A stretch of 51,055 nucleotides of DNA from Magnetococcales bacterium. Its GTDB lineage: Bacteria; Pseudomonadota; Magnetococcia; Magnetococcales; DC0425bin3. Where the stretch lies: assembly GCA_015228935.1 (NCBI GenBank), contig JADGCO010000022.1, forward strand, positions 1 to 51,055, written 5' to 3'. Within the stretch, counting starts at the first letter, position 1. Each line of letters opens with the position of its first letter. Below are positions 17,003-25,937 of the stretch, piece by piece. A model generated the notes under the pieces. It was not told the DNA's origin and made no database searches. It saw nothing but the letters and a program-made list of their open reading frames with translations. The translations under genes and the position numbers were made by a program.

Positions 17003-17080
17003 ATGGACCAATTCAGCGGTATCAAGGATGAAATGTTCGAACTTCTGGATCAATTGTCCATGGATGCAGCAGCCAGGTGA
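17003..17080 (+). pseudogene. Possible C-terminal remnant of a small helical protein
   Basis: Within the 379-bp stretch between the Rpn gene and aroB (16819-17197), the frame ending at a TGA at 17078-17080 reads MDQFSGIKDEMFELLDQLSM then DAAAR. It looks like an acidic, helical C-terminus with normal codon use, but a stop lies about 40 codons upstream and there is no ribosome-binding site. I do not recognise the family. The rest of this stretch shows no convincing gene. Confidence 0.3.
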
Positions 17081-17160
17081 TGGCCGGCACGATCTCCGCC
17101 GACGATTGTACATGGATGCGGCACTAGGTGATGGCCGGCACGATCATCGGCGACGATAAG
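17059..17160. repeat. Two imperfect ~51-bp tandem repeats
   Basis: Units at 17059-17110 and 17111-17160 both begin catggatgc and share ggtgatggccggcacgatc and cgacgat. The first overlaps the end of the possible remnant above. Function unknown. Confidence 0.75.
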
Positions 17161-17197
17161 GAGACAACAAGGAGGGGTGGGGTGTGATCAACCCGGC

Positions 17198-18304
17198 TCA
17201 ATCCCCAGCACCATCCATATTGGCCTCAAAAGTTGCAGCGACCAGATCCGGATCAACATCGGCCCGCACAATGGCCTTGCCAATTTTATCCAGCAGGATA
17301 AACCGGATGCGTCCATTGAGGACTTTTTTGTCCCGGGTCATCGCTTCCAGGTAGCGTTTGACCGGAAAATGGGGGGCACGAACCGGCAGCCCGGCTTTCT
17401 GGAGCAGGGCACGAATTCTTTGCACATCGGCAGCGGAACAGAGTCCGCACCGCCAGGAAAGATCGGCGGCCAGGACCAGACCGATGCCCACGGCTTCGCC
17501 ATGCAATAACGTCTGGTAGCGGGTCAGGGTTTCAATGGCATGGCCAAAGGTGTGACCCAGATTCAGAAGGGCACGTTGGCCACTTTCCCGTTCGTCGGCA
17601 GCAACAATCTCGGCCTTGATGGCACAGCAGGCCCGAATGATCGGAATCAACACCTCGGGATCAATCGCCGTCAGGGAATCGATGGACCTTTCAATCTGTG
17701 CAAACAGGTCGGCGTCCCAAAGCAGACCATACTTGATCACTTCGGCCAGGCCGGCCAGAATTTCCCGTTTGGGCAGGGATTTCAGGGTGGCGGCATCGAT
17801 CAGGACCAGACGGGGTTGATAGAAGGCCCCGATCAGATTCTTGCCCAGGGTGTGGTTGATCCCGGTCTTGCCTCCCACCGAGGCATCCACCTGGGAAAGC
17901 AGGGTGGTGGGAATCTGTACAAAGGGCACACCCCGCAGAAAGGAAGCCGCCGCATAACCGGTCATGTCGCCAATCACACCACCGCCCAACGCCACCAGCA
18001 GGGTCGAACGTTCAAAGCGGTTTTCGATCAGGGCGTCAAAGATCATCTGCAAGGTTGGCCACTCCTTGTATTCTTCGCCGTCCGGGAGGATGATGGGCAG
18101 GACGGTAAACCCGGCCTCGCCCAGGGACGTGGCCACAGGCTTCAAATAGAGGGGAGCAATGACGGTTGACGTGACCACCGCCACCTGCCGCCCCGCAGCC
18201 AGGGGCTTGACCAGAGAACCGATTGTTCCCAGCAGATCATGACCCATGACAATATCGTAGCTGCGGGGACCAAGATCCAGGGACAAGGTGGTCGAGGGGT
18301 ACAT
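17198..18304 (-). CDS. aroB: 3-dehydroquinate synthase
   Basis: About 368 aa from the ATG at 18304, which has an AAAGGAA site 10 nt upstream; the longer frame to 18367 lacks support. The enzyme converts DAHP to 3-dehydroquinate in the shikimate pathway with NAD+ and a divalent metal. The NAD-binding segment GGGVIGDMTGYAA, the KTGINH segment, the EVIKYGLLWD segment and the metal-binding GHTFGHAIE are all present. No aroK is adjacent, unlike many genomes; the gene is divergent from mrcA and stands alone. Confidence 0.95.
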   Translation of the reverse strand: MYPSTTLSLDLGPRSYDIVMGHDLLGTIGSLVKPLAAGRQVAVVTSTVIAPLYLKPVATSLGEAGFTVLPIILPDGEEYKEWPTLQMIFDALIENRFERSTLLVALGGGVIGDMTGYAAASFLRGVPFVQIPTTLLSQVDASVGGKTGINHTLGKNLIGAFYQPRLVLIDAATLKSLPKREILAGLAEVIKYGLLWDADLFAQIERSIDSLTAIDPEVLIPIIRACCAIKAEIVAADERESGQRALLNLGHTFGHAIETLTRYQTLLHGEAVGIGLVLAADLSWRCGLCSAADVQRIRALLQKAGLPVRAPHFPVKRYLEAMTRDKKVLNGRIRFILLDKIGKAIVRADVDPDLVAATFEANMDGAGD

Positions 18305-18494
18305 GGCAACCGGTTCCTTTGTCAGAAAGTATGATATGATTGGGCAGACGATCAGGATGAACCACACAGGGTCGCATCGTCAACCTGATCTTCCCGGAAT
18401 GTTTCCGATTCTTGATGGTCTGGACCGTGGATGGTCCAATCATCGGGGTCAAGTTTCTCTAATCTGACGATTCCAATCTATCGACACCTACCGC

Positions 18495-20999
18495 ATGGCT
18501 GCCACCAAAACTGCCAACAAGGTCCGGCCCGCCAAGGGCAGACCGCCCCCCAGAAAAAAAAGCGGCTTCAAGCGGTTTCTGTTGCTGCTTTTGCTGATTT
18601 TTCTGGGAACAGCCGGCTATGGGCTGACCCTGTACAATCGTTACTCAAAAGATTTGCCGACCCTGAACAGCCTGGCCGACTATCATCCGAGTCTGGTGAC
18701 GCGGGTTTATGCCCGGGATTATCAGCTCCTGGGAGAATTTTTTCTCGAACGGCGGCAATTTGTCCCCAGTGGTGAAGTGCCGACGATGTTGATCAACGCC
18801 TTTCTGGCAATTGAAGATTCCCGGTTTTATCTGCACCCGGGCGTCGATCCGGTGGGATTTGCCCGGGCAATTGTGGCCAATCTCAAAGCCGGGCGGTTTT
18901 CGCAGGGAGCCTCCACCATCACCCAGCAGGTGGCCAAGACATTTTTACTGAGTTCAGAACGCACCCTCAAACGGAAGGTGAAGGAAATTCTCCTGGCCCT
19001 GCGGATTGAGGAACGTTTCAGCAAGAATGAAATTCTTGAATTGTATGTCAATCAAATTTATCTGGGTGCCGGGGCCTACGGCGTGGGAGCGGCGGCACGC
19101 ATTTATTTTGATCGCGATGTCTCCGAGCTGGATCTGGGCCAGATGGCCCTGCTGGCCGGATTGCCCAAAGCCCCGAGCAGTCTTGATCCATGGCGGCATC
19201 CTGACGCCTCGCGTGCCCGGCAAAAACTGGTCTTGAACCGGATGGTGGAGTTGGGCATGGTCACGGCTGACGAGGCCAAAGAGGCCGCAGAAAAATCCTT
19301 CGGTCTGGCCCGTCCGCAGATTCCCCTGGAACAGGTGGCCCCCTATTTCCTCGAACATGTGCGCCGCACGATCAAGGCCGAATGGGGTGTCCAGCATTTG
19401 CAACGGGGTGGACTCGATGTCTACACCACCCTGGATCCCAGGCTGCAACGTGCCGCCCAGGCTGCCATGCGGCGCGGTCTCATCGAGTACGACCGTCGCC
19501 ATGGTTACCGCACCCCAACCACGTACCTGGAAAAAATGGATCCCGCTTCCATCAGTGCCTGGCTGACAGAAGAACGCGCCAAGATGCAACCGCGTTCGGA
19601 TCTGGAACAGGTCGGCATCTATCTGAAGGGTCTGGTGACCAAAATCAATCCCCATGGCACACAGGCCCAGGTTTTGTTGGTGGAAGGCCAGGAAGTGACC
19701 CTGACCCTGGAAGGGACAAAATGGGTCCGCCTGCGGCAGGACAACGACAAAAAAATACCCGGCAATGCGGTCAAACGTCTTCAGGATGCGTTCAAGCCAG
19801 GGGATGTCATTCTTCTGGAGCCACCCTCCGGCAAGAATGCCTTCTACCAGCTCGCCCAGGATCCCGAGGCCGAAGGGGCGCTCGTCAGCCTGGACCCTCA
19901 TACCGGCGAAATTCTCGCCATGGTGGGAGGCTATGATTTTCAACGCAGCGAGTTCAATCGCGCCACCCAAAGCCAGCGGCAACCCGGTTCCTCGTTCAAA
20001 CCCTTCATCTACGCCGCAGCCCTGGAAAAGGGCTATACCCCGGTTTCGATGATCGACGACAGCCCGATCCCCCTATCGTATCGGGATCCGGATACCGGTG
20101 AGATCAAAGTGTGGCGTCCGGAAAATTACGAACGCAAATTTTTTGGTCCGACGACCTTGCGGGTTGCTTTGGAACACTCCCGCAATCTGGTCACCATTCG
20201 TCTGTTGAAAAATATTGGTCTGAACGAGGCGGTACCGATAATTGCACGCTTTGGACTCACCATTCCCGACTCGCGCTGGGATCTTTCCATTGCCCTGGGT
20301 ACGGTCGGGTTTACCCCCATGAAAATCACCTCCGCCTATGGGGTGTTTGCCAACGGTGGCAAGTTGATTCCGCCGGTCTACATTTCCCGGGTCCAGGACC
20401 GGTATGGTCGCACGATCCAGCGCCACAGCGGCGGGGATTGTCAGCTCTGCCATCAGGAGCCGGCCCGCGATGCCCTGGCCGACACCGACAGCAAGGAAAA
20501 CGCCCTGTATGGTGGACGGCGACTCTCCAAGGAGACCTCCTACCAGGTCACCAGTCTGCTGAAAGGGGTCATCACCAACGGCACCGGTCATGATGCCACG
20601 GTATTGAAGCGTCCCCTGGCCGGCAAAACCGGAACGACCAACGACATGCGCGATGCCTGGTTTGTGGGATTCAGTCCCTCCCTGGTCACCGGCGTCTGGG
20701 TCGGCAATGACGACAACTCCACCCTGGGGGCACGTGAGACCGGTGCCCGGGCCGCCCTGCCCATCTGGATTGATTTCATGCGTGCGGCTCTGGCCAATCG
20801 CCCCATCACCGACTTTCCGGTGCCAAGCGGCATCCATCTGGAAGCGGTCGATCCCAATACAGGCCGGCCCCCGGCCCCCGATGCCCGCCGGATCGTTCTG
20901 GAAGCTTTCAAGGACAACGAAGGCCCCCTGACCTCCGCCTACCCTTCCTCATCAGGAGAGGAACCCCCGCCGGTGGATTTTGATCGGGAATATTATTGA
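18495..20999 (+). CDS. mrcA: Bifunctional penicillin-binding protein 1A
   Basis: An 834-aa class A PBP that polymerises and cross-links peptidoglycan. A basic cytoplasmic tail and one membrane span (about 28-46) lead to the glycosyltransferase domain with [12 protein letters not shown] (catalytic Glu about 106) and [12 protein letters not shown]. An OB-like insert lies around 360-430. The transpeptidase domain has SSFK (Ser499-Lys502), the SRN motif in EHSRNLV, and KTGTT from Lys711. The C-terminus is a short acidic, Pro-rich tail. It is divergent from aroB across 190 bp. No clear ribosome-binding site precedes the ATG. Confidence 0.95.
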   Translation: MAATKTANKVRPAKGRPPPRKKSGFKRFLLLLLLIFLGTAGYGLTLYNRYSKDLPTLNSLADYHPSLVTRVYARDYQLLGEFFLERRQFVPSGEVPTMLINAFLAIEDSRFYLHPGVDPVGFARAIVANLKAGRFSQGASTITQQVAKTFLLSSERTLKRKVKEILLALRIEERFSKNEILELYVNQIYLGAGAYGVGAAARIYFDRDVSELDLGQMALLAGLPKAPSSLDPWRHPDASRARQKLVLNRMVELGMVTADEAKEAAEKSFGLARPQIPLEQVAPYFLEHVRRTIKAEWGVQHLQRGGLDVYTTLDPRLQRAAQAAMRRGLIEYDRRHGYRTPTTYLEKMDPASISAWLTEERAKMQPRSDLEQVGIYLKGLVTKINPHGTQAQVLLVEGQEVTLTLEGTKWVRLRQDNDKKIPGNAVKRLQDAFKPGDVILLEPPSGKNAFYQLAQDPEAEGALVSLDPHTGEILAMVGGYDFQRSEFNRATQSQRQPGSSFKPFIYAAALEKGYTPVSMIDDSPIPLSYRDPDTGEIKVWRPENYERKFFGPTTLRVALEHSRNLVTIRLLKNIGLNEAVPIIARFGLTIPDSRWDLSIALGTVGFTPMKITSAYGVFANGGKLIPPVYISRVQDRYGRTIQRHSGGDCQLCHQEPARDALADTDSKENALYGGRRLSKETSYQVTSLLKGVITNGTGHDATVLKRPLAGKTGTTNDMRDAWFVGFSPSLVTGVWVGNDDNSTLGARETGARAALPIWIDFMRAALANRPITDFPVPSGIHLEAVDPNTGRPPAPDARRIVLEAFKDNEGPLTSAYPSSSGEEPPPVDFDREYY

Positions 21000-21151
21000 A
21001 TTTGAATGACAACTCCCGCCAGTGGCTTTTGACAGGGAACAGGATTGATTCAAATGCAGTCTCGTCTGTCATCTCCCAGCAGGAGTATCCCCCCCCGGCG
21101 TCGAGGCACACCAGACAAAGGGCGGAATGGAGATCATCACCCAAATCCCCA

Positions 21152-21373
21152 TCAGTACTCGATCTCCCCGGATGCCTTCATTTGTTCCCAGACACTTGGA
21201 GGAACCTTTACACCGGGGGGATAAAATTTACCCCCCAACATTTCTTCGCCCTTGAAGTATTCAGTGGGAGGATTGATTTTGCGATTGGCAACAATCCTGT
21301 CCGCCAGTTTTTCGGTTCGTGCAATGAACTGTTTTTCCTCATCGGTCAGATCCGGTGCAGTCCCAAATTTCAT
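21152..21373 (-). CDS. Small hypothetical protein
   Basis: A 73-aa, soluble, charged protein with a good GGAG site 8 nt before the ATG. It contains DLTDEEKQFIARTEKLADRI, then KINPPTEYF, GGKFYPPGVKVPP and an acidic end. I do not recognise it. It starts one base after the stop codon of an ADP-ribosyltransferase-like C-terminal remnant on the same strand, so it may once have been the partner of that toxin-like gene, possibly an immunity or antitoxin protein; this is only a guess from position. Confidence 0.55.
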   Translation of the reverse strand: MKFGTAPDLTDEEKQFIARTEKLADRIVANRKINPPTEYFKGEEMLGGKFYPPGVKVPPSVWEQMKASGEIEY

Positions 21374-21374
21374 G

Positions 21375-21509
21375 TTATTTCTCCACCAACCATACCTTGA
21401 CTATGCCATCCGCCATTTCCTCGACTTTCCTGATGACAAAATCCTTCCCTGGAGGATACAACACCTCTCTCCGATTCGGGTAGAAAGAAAATGGTTCAAT
21501 CCCAATACG
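21375..21509 (-). pseudogene. C-terminal remnant of an ADP-ribosyltransferase-fold protein
   Basis: The minus-strand frame ending at the TAA at 21375-21377 reads RIGIEPFSFYPNRREVLYPP then GKDFVIRKVEEMADGIVKVW. This matches the C-terminal pattern of arginine-type ADP-ribosyltransferases, in which a GxxIxxFSxYPxExEVLxPPG block carries the E-x-E catalytic pair. Here the first Glu is replaced (R-R-E). Upstream of ~21510 the frame stays open but shows no recognisable domain, so the N-terminal part is lost. The rest of 21510-21734 has no gene I can support. Confidence 0.45.
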
Positions 21510-21734
21510 GAAATAGGTTCGCAGTCTGGTTTGTTGTAGGCATAATAACGACAGTGTCGTTGTTTTTCTACAAAATTATAGTGTTTTTTAGATAATAATA
21601 TTGATTTTTTTTCATGGAACCCGTCCCGGATCCGGTTTACCCTCGCCGTCAAATGTGGCCGCCATGAGGCTTGCACGACTCTTGCGGTGTTGTCACGTTT
21701 GGCGACAGGTTGATTGGGGGGGGGAGTGGGGAGG

Positions 21735-22367
21735 ATGATCCGGGTCTTTGTCATCGATGATCATCACATCATGCGCGATGGTTTGCGGCGCATATTGGCC
21801 GAACAGGCCGATATCGAATGGGTGGGCGAGGCTGACAATGGTCGTCAGGCCATGGCAGAACTCCAAGAGAAACCTTGTGATATCGTTCTGGTGGGCATTT
21901 CCATGCCGGACATGGATGGTCTGGAACTTCTCAAGCGATTCAAGACGCTGGCTCATCCTCCCCGGGTATTGATTCTCGCCGTACATGCCGAGGCAACCCT
22001 GGCCATGCGTTTCATCAAGGCCGGAGCCAGGGGCTTTGTCACCAAAAAGACCGCTTCCCGGCAACTGATAGAGGCCATGCACCAGGTTGCGAACGGGGGT
22101 TGTTTCATCATCCCCGAGATTGCGGAACAACTGGCCCGGCAATTGGGGCATGAAATGCCTGCCGTCCCACACGAACTGCTTTCGAATCGGGAGTATTCTG
22201 TGTTTCGTCGTCTGGTGGCCGGGCACGGCATCTCCAGGATTGCCAAAGAGATGAGTCTCAGTCCCAGCACCATCAGCACCTATCGTACCCGCATCCTGGA
22301 TAAATTGCAGGTCGAAAACAATGCGGGTTTGATCCGTTATGCCAGGGAGCAGGAAATGGATATCTGA
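21735..22367 (+). CDS. LuxR/NarL-type response regulator lacking the phosphoacceptor aspartate
   Basis: About 210 aa from the ATG at 21735, which directly follows a GGGGAG-rich ribosome-binding region; an alternative ATG is at 21714. The receiver domain has the acidic pair Asp8-Asp9 and the conserved Lys of FVTKK. The phosphorylation-site strand reads DIVLVGISMPDMDG, with Gly54 where the phosphorylated Asp is expected. The C-terminal helix-turn-helix (about 150-205: LSNREYSVFRRLVAG, ISRIAKEMSLSPSTISTYRT) is normal. It probably binds DNA without phosphorylation control or through another signal. No histidine kinase is adjacent. Confidence 0.9.
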   Translation: MIRVFVIDDHHIMRDGLRRILAEQADIEWVGEADNGRQAMAELQEKPCDIVLVGISMPDMDGLELLKRFKTLAHPPRVLILAVHAEATLAMRFIKAGARGFVTKKTASRQLIEAMHQVANGGCFIIPEIAEQLARQLGHEMPAVPHELLSNREYSVFRRLVAGHGISRIAKEMSLSPSTISTYRTRILDKLQVENNAGLIRYAREQEMDI

Positions 22368-22491
22368 TCCGGGTTTGCATGTCTATTATTTTCAGAAAAA
22401 ATTAAGCATGTTTTCCGATGTTTTATATACTATTGGTATTTTTTTGTGTCTTGTTCGTGGCTGTTCATAACCAACTTCAGGAGGAATCTCG

Positions 22492-23952
22492 ATGAAAAAA
22501 ATATCTGCACTGCAATTGTCGGTCATGGCAGCCATGGGTGCCTGGATGCTGGGGGGATGCGGCGGCGGGGGGGGCGGTGGTGACGGAACCACCCAGAGTG
22601 CGGCAAGCAGCTCGGTCACCATATCCGGGTCAGCCATCGAAGGCCCGGTCAAGGGGGGCAGCATCACGGTGAAGAACGGTGATGGCAATGTCATTGCCGG
22701 TGCCACCAGCAAAACGCTCGACGATGGCACCTACTCGGTCGCAATACCGACCAGCCAGCCCTTGCCCTGGATCATCCAGGTGGGTACGGATGGTGTCGAT
22801 ACGACGACCGGCGAAAATATTCCTTATCCGCTGACCACTCTGGTCACCTCCGCCTCGCAGACCACGGCCAATGTTTCCGTCATGTCCACCCTGTTGACGA
22901 CGGCGGCGCAGAATGCCCAGGGTAAACTCACATCCGTCAATGCGGGCAATCTTGCCACGCTGGCCAAGAGCATGACGAAAAACTTTGGTTTGAACGTGGA
23001 TGGTGAGGATGGCGACCTCGATATCATCACCTCTCGCATCACGGCCAAGATTGCCTCGTCGTTCACCAAGGCCTCGGAAGCCGAGGGTGAGCTGATCCGG
23101 CGCACGGCCATGAGCATGAACGGCACCAACAATATCGAGGATTTCCAGGGCAGTATCGTGCGCCATCTGGGCACCGATCTGTCCGATGGCAAGATCGATG
23201 CCCGCAAGAGTGTGGGTGGGGTGGTGAGCAACATGACCGATGCGGAAGCACCCCAGAACAAACTGGCCAAGCTGACTGGCATTGTGAAGACGCATGAAGC
23301 GACGGTGGTACTTGAAACCGCCACCAACCAGCTTGCCGTGACCAGGAAAAACGGTGAGGAGATACCCGCCAGTACCGTCAAGACCACGCTTGCCACGAAT
23401 ATGGCGGCCCTGGTCAACAGGAACGAGGGAACCCAGGTCACCGCTGCCGAGATGCAGACACGCATGGCCGACGTGCCGGTCTCCACGAACCTACGTGCCG
23501 AGGGTCTTGATGCCGTTGGCAACGTCCTGCTCATGGATAGCGCCAATCCACGGTTCCTCGAACTCCAACAGGCCTATACGACCAACAAGATTGCCGCGGG
23601 AATGAAAGAATCCGATGTGGCGAAGGCCTTGCAGATCACCGATTCGGACACGACCACGAGCATACTCACCCAGGTCAGAAGCGAAGCCAGGACGCTCGCG
23701 ACCAACATCAATTCCGGTGCCATCAATACCGATCAATTGATGACGGTCCTGAGACCACCCTTGTCAACTCCTTCCGGCACGACCACCTCTGGTCCGACCA
23801 CTTCCGGGTCAACTTCTTCCGGTACGACCACTTCCGGGTCAACCACGTCCGGTTCGACCACATCTGGTTCGACTACTTCCGGATCAACACCTTACGTCTG
23901 TGATGTGATATGTCAAATGCTTAACGCTCCACAACCTCTTTCGTATAAATAA
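22492..23952 (+). CDS. Secreted lipoprotein with Ser/Thr/Gly repeat tail
   Basis: A 486-aa lipoprotein with a strong AGGAGG site 6 nt upstream. The signal peptide ends in a lipobox MLGGC (Cys23) followed by a poly-Gly stretch. Residues about 40-110 ([16 protein letters not shown] and following) look like a carboxypeptidase-regulatory-like beta domain common in surface lipoproteins. The middle is mostly helical. The C-terminus has eight 5-residue repeats (SGSTT type) followed by a short Cys-containing end, [10 protein letters not shown]. Function unknown; exposure on the outer membrane is likely. It precedes a small exported protein by 48 bp. Confidence 0.75.
   Translation: MKKISALQLSVMAAMGAWMLGGCGGGGGGGDGTTQSAASSSVTISGSAIEGPVKGGSITVKNGDGNVIAGATSKTLDDGTYSVAIPTSQPLPWIIQVGTDGVDTTTGENIPYPLTTLVTSASQTTANVSVMSTLLTTAAQNAQGKLTSVNAGNLATLAKSMTKNFGLNVDGEDGDLDIITSRITAKIASSFTKASEAEGELIRRTAMSMNGTNNIEDFQGSIVRHLGTDLSDGKIDARKSVGGVVSNMTDAEAPQNKLAKLTGIVKTHEATVVLETATNQLAVTRKNGEEIPASTVKTTLATNMAALVNRNEGTQVTAAEMQTRMADVPVSTNLRAEGLDAVGNVLLMDSANPRFLELQQAYTTNKIAAGMKESDVAKALQITDSDTTTSILTQVRSEARTLATNINSGAINTDQLMTVLRPPLSTPSGTTTSGPTTSGSTSSGTTTSGSTTSGSTTSGSTTSGSTPYVCDVICQMLNAPQPLSYK
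23773..23892. repeat. 15-bp in-frame tandem repeat, eight units
   Basis: Eight units of 15 bp code for pentapeptides [15 protein letters not shown] and SGSTT at the C-terminus of the lipoprotein. Synonymous differences between units show it is not newly formed. Confidence 0.9.
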
Positions 23953-24000
23953 TCAACTTTTCATCATGTCTTTAAACCAACCAAAGGAGAGTAAATTATC

Positions 24001-24417
24001 ATGAAAAAGACCATCAGCAAAATCAGCTCAGTTTTCGCAGGTTTGTTGGGTGCATCCGTGTTGTTGGGTGGGGCTGCCGGGCAGGCAGCCGAACCCCAAT
24101 GGCTCTCCAAGGCCATAGATATCAACAATACGCAGGCCATCAACAGTCTGCTCAATGTCGATTGCCGCCCATCCGATATATCTGGAGTCGATGGCGCAGT
24201 GGTGCGTTATACAAGCGGCAGCATCACAGTGTATCTGCTTTGCCGGGTCGATAATTCAGGCGATCACAGATGGACATTCTTATCTACGGCAGAGGATGGA
24301 GGCAACACAACAAGAATACTGGAAAATCTTGTCAAATCCGGTAATGTGCGCCTGCTTGGTGGTGCCGGTTTCCACGGCGGCAGACCAAATGAAATATATT
24401 ATTTGCAGCGGCAATAA
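24001..24417 (+). CDS. Small exported protein of unknown function
   Basis: A 138-aa protein with a clear signal peptide (MKKTISKISSVFAGLLGASV, cleavage probably after GQAA near residue 30) and an AAAGGAG site. The mature part has two Cys residues (VDCRPSD and LLCRVD) that could form a disulphide, and a Gly-rich end. No family is recognised. It is probably co-transcribed with the upstream lipoprotein gene and ends before a rho-independent terminator-like hairpin at 24481-24537. Confidence 0.6.
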   Translation: MKKTISKISSVFAGLLGASVLLGGAAGQAAEPQWLSKAIDINNTQAINSLLNVDCRPSDISGVDGAVVRYTSGSITVYLLCRVDNSGDHRWTFLSTAEDGGNTTRILENLVKSGNVRLLGGAGFHGGRPNEIYYLQRQ

Positions 24418-24450
24418 TCCGGCAATCCGTTCAGACAGACAAGAAATCTG

Positions 24451-24535
24451 TCATCCCTGACATGGATCGAAATTGTGAAAAATCCCGACATCTGTTCAAA
24501 TCCAAAGGGATTCGAACAGATGCGGGATTTTTTTT
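24451..24535. repeat. Dispersed ~85-bp palindromic repeat, copy 1 (terminator-like)
   Basis: This segment recurs at 25160-25243 in the same orientation, sharing gacatggatcgaaat, tcccgacatctgttcaaatc and the T-rich end. The two copies bracket the small antitoxin/HicBA/YafQ block. Confidence 0.85.
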
Positions 24536-24537
24536 GT
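24481..24537 (+). terminator. Rho-independent terminator
   Basis: Inverted repeat aatcccgacatctgttcaaatc / ggattcgaacagatgcgggatt (arms given in parts: aatcccg-catctgttc-aatcc and ggatt-gaacagatg-cgggatt) with a short loop, followed by eight T. It closes the lipoprotein/exported-protein unit. Confidence 0.75.
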
Positions 24538-24563
24538 TTCAGAAATAAGATTATCATGGTACC

Positions 24564-24716
24564 ATGCGGCGAGCAGGTCGCAAGATGAAGGATGCCGGGG
24601 AAGATGGCTTGATGGCGGTCCAGGAGGAGTCCATGCGCCACGTTTGGGACAACGCCGACGATGAGGTCTGGAATGACATACCAACCCGGCGGCAAGGAGA
24701 GATCACATGCAACTGA
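24564..24716 (+). CDS. Short antitoxin-like protein or antitoxin C-terminal remnant
   Basis: A 50-aa frame whose middle reads AVQEESMRHVWDNADDEVWN. The (EES..xxWDN..DxxW) pattern is typical of the C-terminal toxin-binding end of small AbrB/RelB/CopG-type antitoxins. The N-terminal DNA-binding part is missing or very short. It overlaps the start of the downstream HicB gene by 10 bp. No matching toxin of the usual kind follows. It could be a residue of a lost module. Confidence 0.4.
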   Translation: MRRAGRKMKDAGEDGLMAVQEESMRHVWDNADDEVWNDIPTRRQGEITCN

Positions 24717-24910
24717 CCGTAGTACTGGAACCAAGCGAGGAAGGCGGTTATACCGTGACTGTTCCCGCCTTGCCGGGTTGCATCAGCGAAGGGAATTCCC
24801 GTGAAGAAGCGTTGGAGAACATTCGCGAGGCCATTGACCTCTACCTGGAACCTGTAGAGGACGACAGGTCGTTTTCACCCCAGGCCGAAACCCTGAAAAT
24901 TGCCGTATGA
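24707..24910 (+). CDS. HicB-family antitoxin (short form)
   Basis: A 67-aa protein with the HicB pattern LEPSEEGGYTVTVPALPGCI, then SEGNSREEALENIREAIDLY. An AAGGAGAG site precedes the ATG. It has no helix-turn-helix. Its stop overlaps the ATG of a truncated hicA (ATGA), the classic arrangement of these pairs. Because the toxin is broken, the antitoxin may be an orphan. Confidence 0.85.
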   Translation: MQLTVVLEPSEEGGYTVTVPALPGCISEGNSREEALENIREAIDLYLEPVEDDRSFSPQAETLKIAV

Positions 24911-25044
24911 CGATTGTGCCCAGCCTCAGTGGCGATGTGGTTATCCGAGCATTGCGCAGGGATGGCTGGGTTGTCCTTCGCCAAAGGGGCAGCCATGTCC
25001 GTCTTCATAAGGCCACGACGGAGGGAACTCGGACTGGCTTTTGA
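24907..25044 (+). pseudogene. Truncated HicA toxin fused to foreign sequence
   Basis: The frame gives 45 aa: RALRRDGWVVLRQRGSHVRL has the HicA core with the catalytic His in GSH, but after HKATTEG the usual VPxHxxxLxxGTLxxIL segment is absent. From about 25023 the sequence instead matches the end of a YafQ-type toxin in another frame. The fusion probably removed HicA activity. Confidence 0.75.
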
Positions 25045-25112
25045 TCTGGCGTGAAGTTGAGCATCGTCTCGTCCTTGTTCATACCGGAACGCATTCTGGT
25101 TTATTCGAATGA
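25023..25112 (+). pseudogene. C-terminal remnant of a YafQ/RelE-type toxin
   Basis: A frame different from that of hicA reads DWLLIWREVEHRLVLVHTGT then HSGLFE and a stop at 25110-25112. The pattern DWLLIY....LVLxRTGTHSDLF is the conserved C-terminal end of YafQ-type mRNA interferases. The N-terminal two thirds are missing. It is joined directly to the HicA fragment. Confidence 0.65.
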
Positions 25113-25582
25113 TTTTAATAATTAATTGATTCATGTTCTTCATATATACATGAAATATATCATCAATGACATGGATCGAAATAGAGAAAAGTCCCGACAT
25201 CTGTTCAAATCCAAAAGGATTCAGACAGGGCGGGATTTTTTCTTGATTTTCATGGAATCAGCCACCAAACCCCTGGCATGAGTTCTCCAGGGATGGGCGT
25301 AGAATTTCACGGGACATGATTGACAGAATCCCCCGGAGGGGGTATATCCGGTGTCCTGCTCAGTCCACCCTGATCACGAGCTTCATCCTCGGATATCATA
25401 GATGTGACCAGGATGTGGCGAAACAATCCATAGTATTGATTTACAATAGATTATTTTGAATGCATGCCAATTTCAAGTGCGATTGCCCTGGCTCTGGGGG
25501 CAAATATGCAAAGCAGCGGGTGTAAAATATGGTATGATACGATGCAGCAGGTTCAATACCCATAATGGAGGAGATCAACCCC
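25113..25582. other. Intergenic stretch between toxin-antitoxin remnants
   Basis: Apart from the second copy of the palindromic repeat (25160-25243) I see no gene in these ~470 bases. A -10-like tatgat lies at about 25535-25540, shortly before the VapB-like gene, without a convincing -35. A GC-rich hairpin, cccccgg-aggggg, lies near 25330. Confidence 0.5.
25160..25243. repeat. Dispersed ~85-bp palindromic repeat, copy 2 (terminator-like)
   Basis: Same orientation and layout as 24451-24535. The right arm (ggattcagacagggcgggatt) is less complementary to the left arm than in copy 1, but the T-run is kept. Confidence 0.85.
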
Positions 25583-25792
25583 ATGCATGCCCTGCGTGAA
25601 ATCGTTGATGACGCCCCGGAGCGGTTGACCGTGGAATTGCCCCTTCATCTGCATCACCGGCGAGTGGAAGTGATTGTCATTCCCCTGGACGAAATAGAGG
25701 AAAGACCACTCCAAATGAAATCGCCCAACTATCGCATCTTTCCCACCGATCAGGTCGTCATCCTTCCCAGGGAGATGTTGCATGAACGTTGA
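25583..25792 (+). CDS. VapB-like antitoxin
   Basis: About 69 aa from the ATG at 25583, which follows ATGGAGGAG; an in-frame ATG at 25565 is too close to the GGAGG to use it. It contains ALREIVDDAPERLTVELP, VIVIPLDE and FPTDQVVILPREML. It overlaps the start of a PIN-domain frame by 11 bp, the usual layout of antitoxin-PIN pairs. The family call relies on that context. The toxin is truncated. Confidence 0.6.
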   Translation: MHALREIVDDAPERLTVELPLHLHHRRVEVIVIPLDEIEERPLQMKSPNYRIFPTDQVVILPREMLHER

Positions 25793-25937
25793 TTCGTTCG
25801 TGGATACCAACGTTTGGGTTTATGCCCTCATGAATCAGCTTGGCCACGCACAAAGCTTTCAAGCTCCGGGGTCAGGTGAACGTCAGTGGCCATGGCACAA
25901 CCCTCGCGTGTCAATGTTCGGTAGATCACCACTGTAG
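25782..25937 (+). pseudogene. Truncated PIN-domain (VapC-like) toxin
   Basis: The frame opens MNVDSFVDTNVWVYALMNQL, the PIN-domain start with its first catalytic Asp (VDTN). After about 25845 it has no PIN similarity and stops at 25937. The remaining acidic residues of the active site are lost. Its 3' end overlaps the truncated end of the minus-strand hicB. Confidence 0.8.

Noticed and set aside
21401-21754. 117-aa minus-strand frame upstream of the 73-aa gene
   Set aside because: Composition is unlike a real protein, and the neighbouring frame matches an ADP-ribosyltransferase C-terminus.
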